A stretch of 7,259 nucleotides of DNA from Bacteroidota bacterium (lineage in GTDB: Bacteria > Bacteroidota > Kryptoniia > Kryptoniales > JAKASW01). Position numbers and translations under genes: made by a program. Position 1 is the stretch's first letter. Every line of letters begins with the position of its first letter. The stretch lies in contig JAJYOS010000322.1 in the NCBI GenBank assembly GCA_021796055.1, forward strand, positions 1-7,259, in the 5' to 3' direction. Shown here in pieces: positions 1 to 7,005 of the stretch. The notes under the pieces are model-generated. The model had not been told where the DNA came from, ran no database searches, and saw only the letters and a list, made by a program, of their open reading frames with translations.

Positions 1-2101
1 CAGTCTCGTATCCTTCCAAAGGAATCCTGAAACTCTCCCCCGCCGAATATAGCTTCGGCGAGATCCAGCGATCGGGATAAACCCGTTCGACGACCAGCGA
101 TTTAGCAGAGGAGGAGAAGCCAAGACTCGGCGACAAATCAACTTTCAGTACCGATGGCTTTATCCACGGATTCCTCGCGGCAACTATTCCTTCACTCGCT
201 TTGAAATGGACATAACCGTACGCTTCTCTCTTGCCGGGATTCCCGCCAATCATCTCCGTGTTTGACAGAATCGGGAACCGGTTCTTCGCCCAGAGGATCG
301 CCTTTGATATTGCATTCCACTCGCCGTTTGTCAGAATGTCCGGAGAAACGTAGAGTTCCCACATAGATATTCCCCGTGCGAAATAAAGAACGGCTTCGTT
401 AGTGAAACGATCCAGCGGTTCGTTAGCACCTCCCAGCTGCTCCAGAGTCCCTTTTATGATTCCGTGCGTCATCAGGTTAGCTATCGGAAACCACAGGTCG
501 TAGGTCTTGAAATCATCATATAACACAAGATCCCGGTATGTCATCGCGGCGTCGCGCGGACTGATCGACGGGACATCCGCATAGCCGTAGTCTCCTCCCT
601 GCATCCAGATCTGATTCGCGTACTTGACCCACCACGGGCTGAGCCATGTGCCTGACGTTATGTTCAGATACGCGTTCGGATTAGCTTCCCGGACTGCTCT
701 GCAAATGTTTATCAGAGTGTCCAGGATTGCGTCCCTGGAGTAAATTCCTACGGGGTGACCATGATTTGGCTGGCTGCAGGAAAATTGGATACCGTCCCAT
801 TTGTAGTACCCTACGCCGTCGTCCTTCGCAAAGTCCACGACTCTTCGCTTGAACAGCTGGCTGTAGTTTTTCCCGCCGAGACAGAGTTCATCGCCGACCG
901 TCTCGAAGCCGTGTGCCTCCATCCAGTCAACCCTCAGGTTTCTGAATGAATAACCGCCGACCGGACCCAGCCAGAGTCCGAGGGTTGTGTTGGTCTTCTT
1001 CAGATCGTCGACTATCGGCTTGAGACCGTTGGGAAATGTGCTTGCCCTCAGCTTCCAGTCGCTTTGGTACTTATCCCAACCGTCATCAAGAACAAAAGCG
1101 TTCAACCTGATCCCATGCTTCTCGATCATATTCAGACGCAACAGACGGATTATTCTCATGATGTTGGTCTGGTTCATAACGTGGTCGGGAGTGATACCGG
1201 GATACCGCGGTGAACGCAGGTCGTACCAGGAGTTGTACAGAGTATATGGCTTTGCAGGCGCCACGCGGATTCTCTTCACATACTTCATGAACCAGAGTTT
1301 TACATACTTGTTGGGCGCAAGACCTTCGACTGCCCAGTGGCTCCTCGTCCATGCTCGCCTGATCCTTTTCCCGAACTCCTCGCCGCATTTAATGCGGACT
1401 CTGTCTTTGTGAACATAAACCTTGTTCTCGCTGGCAGGGTATTCCAGTCCCCAGAAGCTGCTGCCGCCCTGTCCGTCGACAAGCGCGACAGGCTGACCGA
1501 ATCCTCCATCCTTCACCACGTTGTATTGCCCCTTCAAAGCAGCATTTAAGGCCCAAATCCTTCTCAGGTAATTGAGTCCGGTGACGGTATCTCTGATCGA
1601 GATCCTTCTGTGAACGTAGAATGCCGCAGAATCCACCCTGTAACTCACCTCAAGCTGGAACGGCAAATCGATTCCTTTGAAATACAGATCGAGTTGTTTT
1701 CCACCGTGAGGTCTATTCTTCACTTCGCCTTCGACAAATTGGAAATCACTCTTCGAAAATGTTACAGCGTTGTCCGCGTTGTTCACCTTTCCGGGTGCGC
1801 TCCAGCCAGTCCAGAAGGCGTCTATTCCATAATTACCGTCAGTCTCGAAGCCGACCGCATTTCCGCTAAATTCTCGCGCCCAAGTCCTGCTCAAAGAGAG
1901 TTTCTCGTTGGCGATCCTCCCTGAATCGATGCCTACAGTGACCGTGATAACCCCGTTCGATAATGTGAACCTGCGGTGCTGCTGCTCGTTCGCCTGTGCT
2001 GCTAGGCTGCTTCCGGCAAGTAGTGAGGCAAAGGACACAGACTCCAACAGGAGAAGAAGAGCGCTGGAACCCAACTTTGTCATTCTCGAAAAGCAGGACA
2101 T
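1..2101 (-). CDS. Secreted alpha-galactosidase-type glycoside hydrolase, clan GH-D (GH36/GH27-like), 3' end beyond window
   Basis: Uninterrupted minus-strand frame of 700 codons running off the left edge, translated by hand. I chose the ATG at 2101 because AAAAGGA lies 5 bases upstream; an in-frame ATG at 2083 lacks a comparable site. Residues about 1-36 form a signal peptide (LALLLLL-type core ending near SLAAQ-A). A beta-sandwich-like N-terminal region spans about 45-285. A TIM barrel follows, with clan GH-D landmarks in order: NSWYDL (290-295), VLDDGW (337-342), FPNGLKP (356-362), LGLWLGP (374-380) and YYKWDG (432-437). Asp436 in KWD is the expected nucleophile, and Asp504 in MQGGDYGY is the candidate acid/base. 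Their 68-residue spacing is close to that of known GH36 enzymes. After about 620 a C-terminal beta domain begins. Known members are retaining alpha-galactosidases or related enzymes. The exact substrate is inferred, since residues after the nucleophile (GIQFSC) differ from common GH36 enzymes. Export to the periplasm or outside is likely. It is probably the last visible gene of the operon. Confidence 0.85.
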   Translation of the reverse strand, partial: MSCFSRMTKLGSSALLLLLESVSFASLLAGSSLAAQANEQQHRRFTLSNGVITVTVGIDSGRIANEKLSLSRTWAREFSGNAVGFETDGNYGIDAFWTGWSAPGKVNNADNAVTFSKSDFQFVEGEVKNRPHGGKQLDLYFKGIDLPFQLEVSYRVDSAAFYVHRRISIRDTVTGLNYLRRIWALNAALKGQYNVVKDGGFGQPVALVDGQGGSSFWGLEYPASENKVYVHKDRVRIKCGEEFGKRIRRAWTRSHWAVEGLAPNKYVKLWFMKYVKRIRVAPAKPYTLYNSWYDLRSPRYPGITPDHVMNQTNIMRIIRLLRLNMIEKHGIRLNAFVLDDGWDKYQSDWKLRASTFPNGLKPIVDDLKKTNTTLGLWLGPVGGYSFRNLRVDWMEAHGFETVGDELCLGGKNYSQLFKRRVVDFAKDDGVGYYKWDGIQFSCSQPNHGHPVGIYSRDAILDTLINICRAVREANPNAYLNITSGTWLSPWWVKYANQIWMQGGDYGYADVPSISPRDAAMTYRDLVLYDDFKTYDLWFPIANLMTHGIIKGTLEQLGGANEPLDRFTNEAVLYFARGISMWELYVSPDILTNGEWNAISKAILWAKNRFPILSNTEMIGGNPGKREAYGYVHFKASEGIVAARNPWIKPSVLKVDLSPSLGFSSSAKSLVVERVYPDRWISPKLYSAGESFRIPLEGYET

Positions 2102-2106
2102 GCCAT

Positions 2107-2113
2107 TCCTTTT
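2107..2113 (-). promoter_or_regulatory. Ribosome binding site of the GH36-like gene
   Basis: The minus strand reads AAAAGGA here, five bases before the ATG at 2101. It decides the start: the in-frame ATG six codons further on (2083) has only a weak, too-close purine run, and an earlier ATG at 2106 is out of frame and stops after eight codons. Confidence 0.7.
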
Positions 2114-2119
2114 AATTAT

Positions 2120-2133
2120 GTTTGCGTGCAAAC
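2120..2133. promoter_or_regulatory. Candidate operator palindrome GTTTGC-GT-GCAAAC
   Basis: This is a perfect 6-bp inverted repeat with a 2-bp centre, extending to 8-bp arms with one mismatch. It sits in the 34-base gap between the alpha/beta hydrolase stop and the Shine-Dalgarno of the GH36-like gene. A central spacer of two bases is too short for a strong RNA hairpin, so a dimeric repressor site (for instance LacI- or GntR-type, which use short palindromes of this kind) is the more natural reading. No regulator gene is visible in the window. Binding is inferred only from symmetry and position. Confidence 0.35.
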
Positions 2134-2135
2134 GT

Positions 2136-3053
2136 CTATTTAACCGGCGCTGTAAGCATGTACTTCCACACATTCTCGAACTCGGGAAACAGCGTGGAAG
2201 CGTGAGGCCATTTAGTTGGAATATTGTTGATCAGGATTTGGTAGTCCCCGTGTATGGTCTCACCCGGCTTGACGATCAGCGTATCCGGCTTCGACAAGTC
2301 CATGAGCATCATACAATTTGCAATCTGGTGATGCACGTTGAACGGATCTTTCATGGCCAGAAACGCGAAGAATCGGGAAGGAGGCGTGGCGCTCTTGTCG
2401 CCCTGCCATGGTGCAGGCCTGTGAAGGTTGTCCATGTAATCCTGCGGGCCCGAGAACATGAATACCCTGTCTACCCTGAACATCTTGCCGATGTATGCAG
2501 CGTGTCCGGTTCCCTGTGAGTGTCCTGCAACTATGATGCGGCTCCATACCGGTTGTCCGTTTTTCACGAACTGGCCCCACCCGCCGTCGGGATCGTTCTT
2601 CACGAGATACACAAGGAGTTTCTGAAAACGATTCAATATGGAGTTGGCGGTGTCCACCTTGATTTTGTTGCTGACCGGTGCGCCGGTCACGATCGCGTCG
2701 CGATATCGGCCGAAACTCGTGCTGTCAAGACTGTGAGCGCAGGCGACCGCAATAACATTGTCCTCGTAGTCGATGCTGATCGCGTGATAGCCCCACGTCG
2801 CGAAGATGCTGTCCATCCTCTCACTGCCGACAGCGCTTCCTCCGGTACCAGTAATGAAGAAATACAGCCGGTGGCGCGATGGGACACTCGGATCATACAG
2901 GGCGATATTTGGACCGTGCACGGTCTCAATGGCAGGATCGGTTTTTCCCGGATTAACAAGGAGCACTTTCACCTGGGCGCAGAGATTTGCGCTCCCAAGA
3001 AACAAAACCATCAACGCAACGGACAGAATTCGGAATAGGTTATTCGGACGCAT
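2136..3053 (-). CDS. Secreted alpha/beta hydrolase (putative esterase/lipase-like), function unknown
   Basis: A 305-residue exported serine hydrolase. An ATG five codons upstream (3068) is in frame, but GGAGGT lies directly before the ATG at 3053, and the signal peptide then begins properly (MRPNNLFRILSVALMVLFLG, cleavage near LCAQ). Visible fold elements, numbered from this start: FFITGTGGS at about 65-73, a likely oxyanion-hole strand and loop; the nucleophile elbow GHSQG at 177-181 with Ser179; a candidate acid Asp236 in AMKDPF on a late strand; and a candidate His284 in KWPHAS near the C-terminus. This order matches the alpha/beta-hydrolase triad. It loosely resembles uncharacterised BPSS1187-like hydrolases (memory, unverified). 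Lying between a sugar transporter and a glycosidase gene, it might remove an ester group from a sugar substrate, but no sequence feature shows which one. The next gene starts 34 bases after its stop. Confidence 0.8.
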   Translation of the reverse strand: MRPNNLFRILSVALMVLFLGSANLCAQVKVLLVNPGKTDPAIETVHGPNIALYDPSVPSRHRLYFFITGTGGSAVGSERMDSIFATWGYHAISIDYEDNVIAVACAHSLDSTSFGRYRDAIVTGAPVSNKIKVDTANSILNRFQKLLVYLVKNDPDGGWGQFVKNGQPVWSRIIVAGHSQGTGHAAYIGKMFRVDRVFMFSGPQDYMDNLHRPAPWQGDKSATPPSRFFAFLAMKDPFNVHHQIANCMMLMDLSKPDTLIVKPGETIHGDYQILINNIPTKWPHASTLFPEFENVWKYMLTAPVK

Positions 3054-3056
3054 GTG

Positions 3057-3062
3057 ACCTCC
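3057..3062 (-). promoter_or_regulatory. Ribosome binding site of the alpha/beta hydrolase
   Basis: GGAGGT on the minus strand lies three bases before the ATG at 3053. The spacing is short but the match is full. The alternative ATG at 3068 is preceded only by AT-rich sequence with no Shine-Dalgarno, so the shorter protein is preferred. Confidence 0.6.
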
Positions 3063-3066
3063 AGTC

Positions 3067-3078
3067 ATAGAATTCTAT
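3067..3078. repeat. Perfect 12-bp palindrome ATAGAATTCTAT
   Basis: A perfect dyad located 14 to 25 bases upstream of the chosen hydrolase start and overlapping the rejected ATG at 3068. It has no loop, so it cannot act as an RNA hairpin. It could be a protein-binding site, and its minus-strand TAGAAT also resembles a -10 box, although no convincing -35 was found at the right spacing. Chance occurrence in AT-rich DNA is possible. Confidence 0.35.
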
Positions 3079-3096
3079 TTAGTTCAACTGAAAAAC

Positions 3097-3200
3097 ATTT
3101 CACAGAGATACACGGAGAAATGACAGAGCGACACAGAGATAACAAATAGTCTGTTTTTCTCAGTGTAACTCCTTTTTCCTCTGTGACTCCCTGTGTAATA
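3097..3200. repeat. Long imperfect inverted repeat built from CACAGAG-type units (REP/MITE-like)
   Basis: The left arm at about 3101-3140 reads as successive units CACAGAGATA, CACGGAGAAA, GACAGAGCG, CACAGAGATA; the first and last are an exact 10-bp direct repeat at 3101 and 3132. The right arm at about 3158-3195 is the imperfect reverse complement (CTCAGTGTAACTCC, CCTCTGTGACTCCCTGTG). The symmetry extends outward through ATT next to each arm. The spacer is about 17 bases. In RNA it would form a long, bulged hairpin between the transporter and hydrolase genes. It might attenuate or terminate transcription or protect an mRNA end, or it may be a dispersed genomic element. The rest of the 3054-3311 gap shows only the hydrolase Shine-Dalgarno and the 12-bp palindrome, with no clear promoter. 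Confidence 0.65.
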
Positions 3201-3311
3201 TTCATTTTTCGTGAGGACTATTTAAGGATATTTCCAGACACTCTTCTCTTTGGCAATCCCGACGATCACCGGCAAAAAATAGATCAAGAGCGGGGGGACA
3301 TATTATCTTCA

Positions 3312-4634
3312 TTATTTTTCAAACACGACAAGTTTCTCCAGTTCTTCCAGCGATTTCCCTTTCGTCTCCGGCATGACCTTCAACACGAAGAAGAAGAACG
3401 GTATCATTAAGACCGCAAAAAACATGAACACATCTCCGCCGCCGAAGTTTGTGAGCGCCAGCGGAAACAGGAGGCCTATTACGGCGTTCACTATCCAGTC
3501 AACAAATGAACCGAGCGCCTGTCCTTTCGACCTGATCCTGTTCGGGAAAATTTCCGACAGGAACACCCAAATGACGGCTCCCTGTGAAAAAGCGAAGAAC
3601 GCTACGAAACCGAGGACCGAGACAACCATCGCCGTGTCGCTGACCAGATTCCCGTCATAATAATGCAGGGCAGCGCCGGCAAGCGATATGAACATCCCCA
3701 CCGCTCCGATCATCAGAAGCGGTCTGCGCCCAAGTTTGTCTATGAGAAACATTGCGAGGACGGTGAATATCAGGTTGGTAACGCCGACGGCAATTGCCTG
3801 AAGCATCGCTGAGCTTGTGCTTGCTCCCGCCTTTTCAAAAATCATCGGAGCATAGTACATAATCACGTTTATGCCCGACATCTGAGCGAAGAAGGCAAAC
3901 ATGGTCGCTAACATGATCACGAATGCGTATTTCCTCTGCATTAACCGTGTTGTGCCATGTTCTTCTTTCAATGAGCGCATGATGTCTTCCAATTCCGATT
4001 CGATATTTTCTGCCCCGACACCCTCCAGGACACCTCTCGCCTCCTCCGGCCTCCCCATCTTCACGAGCCAACGGGGACTTTCGGGCACGATAAACAATAA
4101 AACAAAGAAAAGAGCGGATGGGATTGCTACTACTCCGAACATCCATCGCCAGTTATCCGGCCCCACTCCGACAAGCAGATAGTTCGAGAAGAATGCCATT
4201 AGAATCCCTATCACGATGTTGAATTGTGATACCGCAACCAGTCTGCCCCGCAATCTCGCAGGCGAGATCTCCGCGATATACATCGGCGCCATCACTGACG
4301 CGGCTCCGATTGCTATCCCGCCAAGGAATCTGAAGATGAGCAGCGTGTACCACCCACTCGCCACGGCACAGCCGACCGCCGAAACGAGGTAGATCGCCGC
4401 GGTCACAAAGAGCATGGCTCGTCTGCCGAACAAGTCACCCGGTTTGCCGACGACGATCGAGCCGAGGACCGTTCCCCAGAGCGCCATCGAAACCGTAATC
4501 CCGAGCGTGGTGTCGCTCAGGCTGAAATATTGTGAAATGAACTTTGTAGTACCGGAGATGACGGCAGTATCGAACCCGAAAAGTAAACTGCCTAGCGCAG
4601 ATACAACCGTAGCAAACAAAAGTTTTCTGTTCAC
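3312..4634 (-). CDS. MFS sugar-porter family transporter, probable sugar:H+ symporter
   Basis: A 440-residue, 12-helix inner-membrane permease of full family length. Sugar-porter signatures appear in order: FGFDTAVISG (19-28, Asp22 matching the proton-coupling Asp27 of E. coli XylE), GDLFGRR (66-72), RFLGGIAIG (102-110), PMYIAEISPARLRGRL (117-132), PESPRWL (184-190), QMSGINVIMYYAP (251-263), DKLGRRPL (299-306) and PETKGKSLEELE (422-433). The loop between helices 6 and 7, about 190-235, is charged and cytoplasmic as usual. Compared with XylE sugar contacts, Gln168, Gln289, Asn294 and Trp392 are kept (Gln137, Gln251, Asn256, Trp356), but Gln288 is Ala250 and Gln415 is Asp379, so the substrate may not be xylose. 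The start is a GTG; no in-frame ATG lies just upstream, and AGGAGT is nine bases away. It follows the GH3 gene by 55 bases, so it likely imports the sugar released by the exported glycosidases. Confidence 0.95.
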   Translation of the reverse strand: MNRKLLFATVVSALGSLLFGFDTAVISGTTKFISQYFSLSDTTLGITVSMALWGTVLGSIVVGKPGDLFGRRAMLFVTAAIYLVSAVGCAVASGWYTLLIFRFLGGIAIGAASVMAPMYIAEISPARLRGRLVAVSQFNIVIGILMAFFSNYLLVGVGPDNWRWMFGVVAIPSALFFVLLFIVPESPRWLVKMGRPEEARGVLEGVGAENIESELEDIMRSLKEEHGTTRLMQRKYAFVIMLATMFAFFAQMSGINVIMYYAPMIFEKAGASTSSAMLQAIAVGVTNLIFTVLAMFLIDKLGRRPLLMIGAVGMFISLAGAALHYYDGNLVSDTAMVVSVLGFVAFFAFSQGAVIWVFLSEIFPNRIRSKGQALGSFVDWIVNAVIGLLFPLALTNFGGGDVFMFFAVLMIPFFFFVLKVMPETKGKSLEELEKLVVFEK

Positions 4635-4643
4635 GATGTGGTT

Positions 4644-4649
4644 ACTCCT
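4644..4649 (-). promoter_or_regulatory. Ribosome binding site of the GTG-initiated transporter gene
   Basis: AGGAGT on the minus strand is nine bases before the GTG at 4634, slightly long but acceptable. It supports the GTG start, since the upstream in-frame codons include no ATG, GTG or TTG between this site and the GTG. It sits in the 55-base gap after the GH3 stop, which shows no terminator-like hairpin with a T-run. Confidence 0.6.
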
Positions 4650-4689
4650 GAATTAATAAGTGCGACTGCAATTTGTTCCGGGACACTCC

Positions 4690-7005
4690 TCAATGGTTCA
4701 TCTCCGGAAAACGACTGACGCGGGAACCGGCAAGGACAAACTCCTGTGAGAGATTGCCGACCGAAACCTTGAATATCCCGGGTTGAATGATTCTCCTGTT
4801 ATTTATGCCGACGAAAGACAACTGTCCCGGCCCGATGACGAATTTGACTTCCTTCGTTTGTCCCGGTTGAAGCATGATCTTATCGAACCCCTCAAGCTGT
4901 TTCACGGGATGCGTGACCTGGCTGTACTTCTCGCCTAAGTAAAGCTCGACCACTTCTTTACCGGCCATCTTTCCGGTATTCCTGACTTTCACTGAGGCTG
5001 TCACATTTTCGCCTTTCGTGATCTTTTTCCTGTCAAGCTTCAAATCGCTGTACTCGAAACTTGTGTAGCTCAGTCCGTAACCGAAATTCCATTGGGGGTC
5101 GTAGGTATTTCCTCCCTCGACCTCCTCCCGTGTATGGTCATAGTGATAAAGCGCGTTAACATACCGCGGGTAAGTTATGGGAAGCCTTCCACTCGGATTT
5201 GCATCGCCGAACAATATATTTGCCAGCGCTTTACCGCCTTCCATACCCGGCAGGAAAGCAACCAGTATCGCCTTCGAACCGCCGGCTATCTCGTTTATTA
5301 TGCGCGGTCTCCCTTCGAACATGACTAGCACGACCGGCTTCCCCGTTGCGATCACCGTTCTTGCAAGTTTCAGTTGTGCCTCGGGCAGCGTGAGGTCGTT
5401 AATGTTCCCCGGCGTTTCGGCGTAGGTATGTTCGCCGAGACAGAGAATAACCGCATCGACGTTCCTTGCCGCGTTAACCACCGAATCGACGTCGAGCAGT
5501 GAATCATATGTGCATCCCGGCAGGTACGTCACATTCTCTTTCCCGATTTTTGCCTCGATCGCCTCCAGCGGGTTCAGTTTATTCTTCGGATACAGCGACT
5601 CCACATTCCCCTGCCATGTAATCGTCCAACCGCCGTTCATGGTCGATAGTTTGTCGGCTGTGGGACCGCTGACCAACACTTTGATATTCTTCGAGAGCGG
5701 GAGAAGACGGTCTTCATTCTTGACAAGTGTTATCGATTCTTCCGCGGCTTCGAGATTGGTTTCATCAGAAGACTGCGACGCAAATTGTTTCTTCAGTTCC
5801 GGATCAGGATACGGATTCTTGAAAAGGCCAAGCTCGTACTTTACTCTCAGTATCCTGCTCACCGCCTGATTAATCCTCGACATTGGGACCTTCCCATCTT
5901 TTACGAGCTTGAGAAGGAGGTTGTAGAAGCTGTAATCGGAAGGCACCATGCTCATGTCGACACCCGCCATGACCGCCATCCTGACCGCCTCTTCGGGTGA
6001 AGATGCTACTCTGAAACGGGTGTAAAGGTTTTCGATATCCCCCCAATCGGAAACGACGAAGCCTTTGAACCTCATCTTGTCGCGCAGAACCTTGGTGAGC
6101 AAATAATAATTCGCATCGCCCGGGATCCCGTTCACTTCGGATGAGTTACACATGACCGTGGGTGCGCCCGCATCGACTCCTGCCCGGAACGGAGGGAGAA
6201 AGAGATCCTTCATCATCCGCCTCGGAATCCATGCTGGAGTCCTGTCCTTGCCGTTCAGCGGGAAACTGTAACCGACATAATGCTTCAGGCACGTGGCAAC
6301 TTTGTCGGGAGCGCCGATGTCGTTACCCTGAGCGCCTTCAATGTAGCTCGCCCCCATCCGACTCACGAGGAAAGGGTCCTCACCATAGGTTTCGTACAAC
6401 CTCGACCAGAGCGGCTGCCTCCCCACGTCCATCAGCGGATAGAATATCCACGGTATCCCTGAAGCTCTCACCTCAAGCGCAGTAATCTCGCCCTCCTTCT
6501 TCGCTAACGCCGGATCGAATGTCGCAGCCATATTGATCGGTTGTGGAAACAGAGTCGCGCCTTTAGTGTATGTTGCGCCGTGTATCGCGTCGATGCCGTA
6601 GAGAATCGGAATTCTCAACCTAGTATCCTTTGTCGCAACATTCTGAATGGTCGTTATCAGTTTATCCCAGGCGCCAACGGACAAGGATGAATCAAAGACG
6701 TTAAGTAGTGAGCCGATATGATACTCGATAATCGCTTCCTTAAGCTTCTTCATATCGAGCTTCCCCTTCTCCGGACCGTTCGCATACGAGACCGTCTGAA
6801 TTGTCAGCTGTGTCATCTGCCCAACCTTCTCTTCCAGTGTCATCTTGGACAAGAGGGATTTGACTACGGCATTAACTGAGCCGTTGTTCCTGCTTGCCGC
6901 TCTCGATTCCGCCGAGAAGGTAAGAAAGCTGAATGAAACGGCAATGAGCAAGGCTGTGAATTGAATCGCAGACCTGCTGTCCTGCGTTTTCGCCGCAGAT
7001 TTCAT
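4690..7005 (-). CDS. Secreted GH3 beta-glucosidase / exo-beta-glucanase (barley exohydrolase-like)
   Basis: A 771-residue retaining glycosidase releasing beta-linked glucose from glucans or oligosaccharides, probably periplasmic. Numbered from the ATG at 7005, a signal peptide covers about 1-37 (hydrophobic core TALLIAVSFSFLTF). The GH3 N-terminal barrel follows, with KMTLEEKVGQM (54-64), YGIDAIHG (136-143), LKHYVG (240-245) and VVSDWGD (317-323), where Asp320 is the expected nucleophile. The alpha/beta sandwich domain holds GGWTITWQG (458-466) and GEHTYAETPG (524-533), where Glu530 matches the acid/base Glu491 of barley exohydrolase ExoI. GRLPITYP and NFGYGLSYTSFEY precede a C-terminal fibronectin-III-like domain (about 655-760; VELYLGE, KQLEGFDK, LQPGQTKEV). 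All key residues are present. A GTG at 7008 is an alternative start one codon earlier. The start overlaps the upstream stop (TGATG), so the two are probably translationally coupled. Substrate linkage cannot be read from sequence alone. Confidence 0.96.
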   Translation of the reverse strand: MKSAAKTQDSRSAIQFTALLIAVSFSFLTFSAESRAASRNNGSVNAVVKSLLSKMTLEEKVGQMTQLTIQTVSYANGPEKGKLDMKKLKEAIIEYHIGSLLNVFDSSLSVGAWDKLITTIQNVATKDTRLRIPILYGIDAIHGATYTKGATLFPQPINMAATFDPALAKKEGEITALEVRASGIPWIFYPLMDVGRQPLWSRLYETYGEDPFLVSRMGASYIEGAQGNDIGAPDKVATCLKHYVGYSFPLNGKDRTPAWIPRRMMKDLFLPPFRAGVDAGAPTVMCNSSEVNGIPGDANYYLLTKVLRDKMRFKGFVVSDWGDIENLYTRFRVASSPEEAVRMAVMAGVDMSMVPSDYSFYNLLLKLVKDGKVPMSRINQAVSRILRVKYELGLFKNPYPDPELKKQFASQSSDETNLEAAEESITLVKNEDRLLPLSKNIKVLVSGPTADKLSTMNGGWTITWQGNVESLYPKNKLNPLEAIEAKIGKENVTYLPGCTYDSLLDVDSVVNAARNVDAVILCLGEHTYAETPGNINDLTLPEAQLKLARTVIATGKPVVLVMFEGRPRIINEIAGGSKAILVAFLPGMEGGKALANILFGDANPSGRLPITYPRYVNALYHYDHTREEVEGGNTYDPQWNFGYGLSYTSFEYSDLKLDRKKITKGENVTASVKVRNTGKMAGKEVVELYLGEKYSQVTHPVKQLEGFDKIMLQPGQTKEVKFVIGPGQLSFVGINNRRIIQPGIFKVSVGNLSQEFVLAGSRVSRFPEMNH

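Noticed and set aside
1086..1509. Short minus-strand open frames inside the left part of the window
   Set aside because: They lie out of frame within the long continuous GH36-like coding frame, which carries the conserved clan GH-D motifs.
1908..2519. A 203-codon plus-strand open frame
   Set aside because: It is antisense to the hydrolase and GH36-like genes, spans their gap, and has no domain-like pattern or Shine-Dalgarno.
2520..3038. A 172-codon plus-strand open frame
   Set aside because: It is the antisense shadow of the alpha/beta hydrolase, whose own frame has a signal peptide and GHSQG motif.
3230..3311. Possible rho-independent terminator after the transporter
   Set aside because: The nearby partial symmetry around CCGACGATCACCGG has mismatched middle pairs and no following T-run on the minus strand.
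3202..3312. A 36-codon minus-strand frame beginning at TAATG over the transporter stop and ending just before the inverted repeat
   Set aside because: It has no Shine-Dalgarno of its own, no recognisable motif, and a composition unlike a membrane or secreted small protein. It probably occurs by chance.
5510..5869. A 119-codon plus-strand open frame
   Set aside because: It lies antisense within the GH3 gene, whose catalytic motifs on the minus strand are intact across the same stretch.
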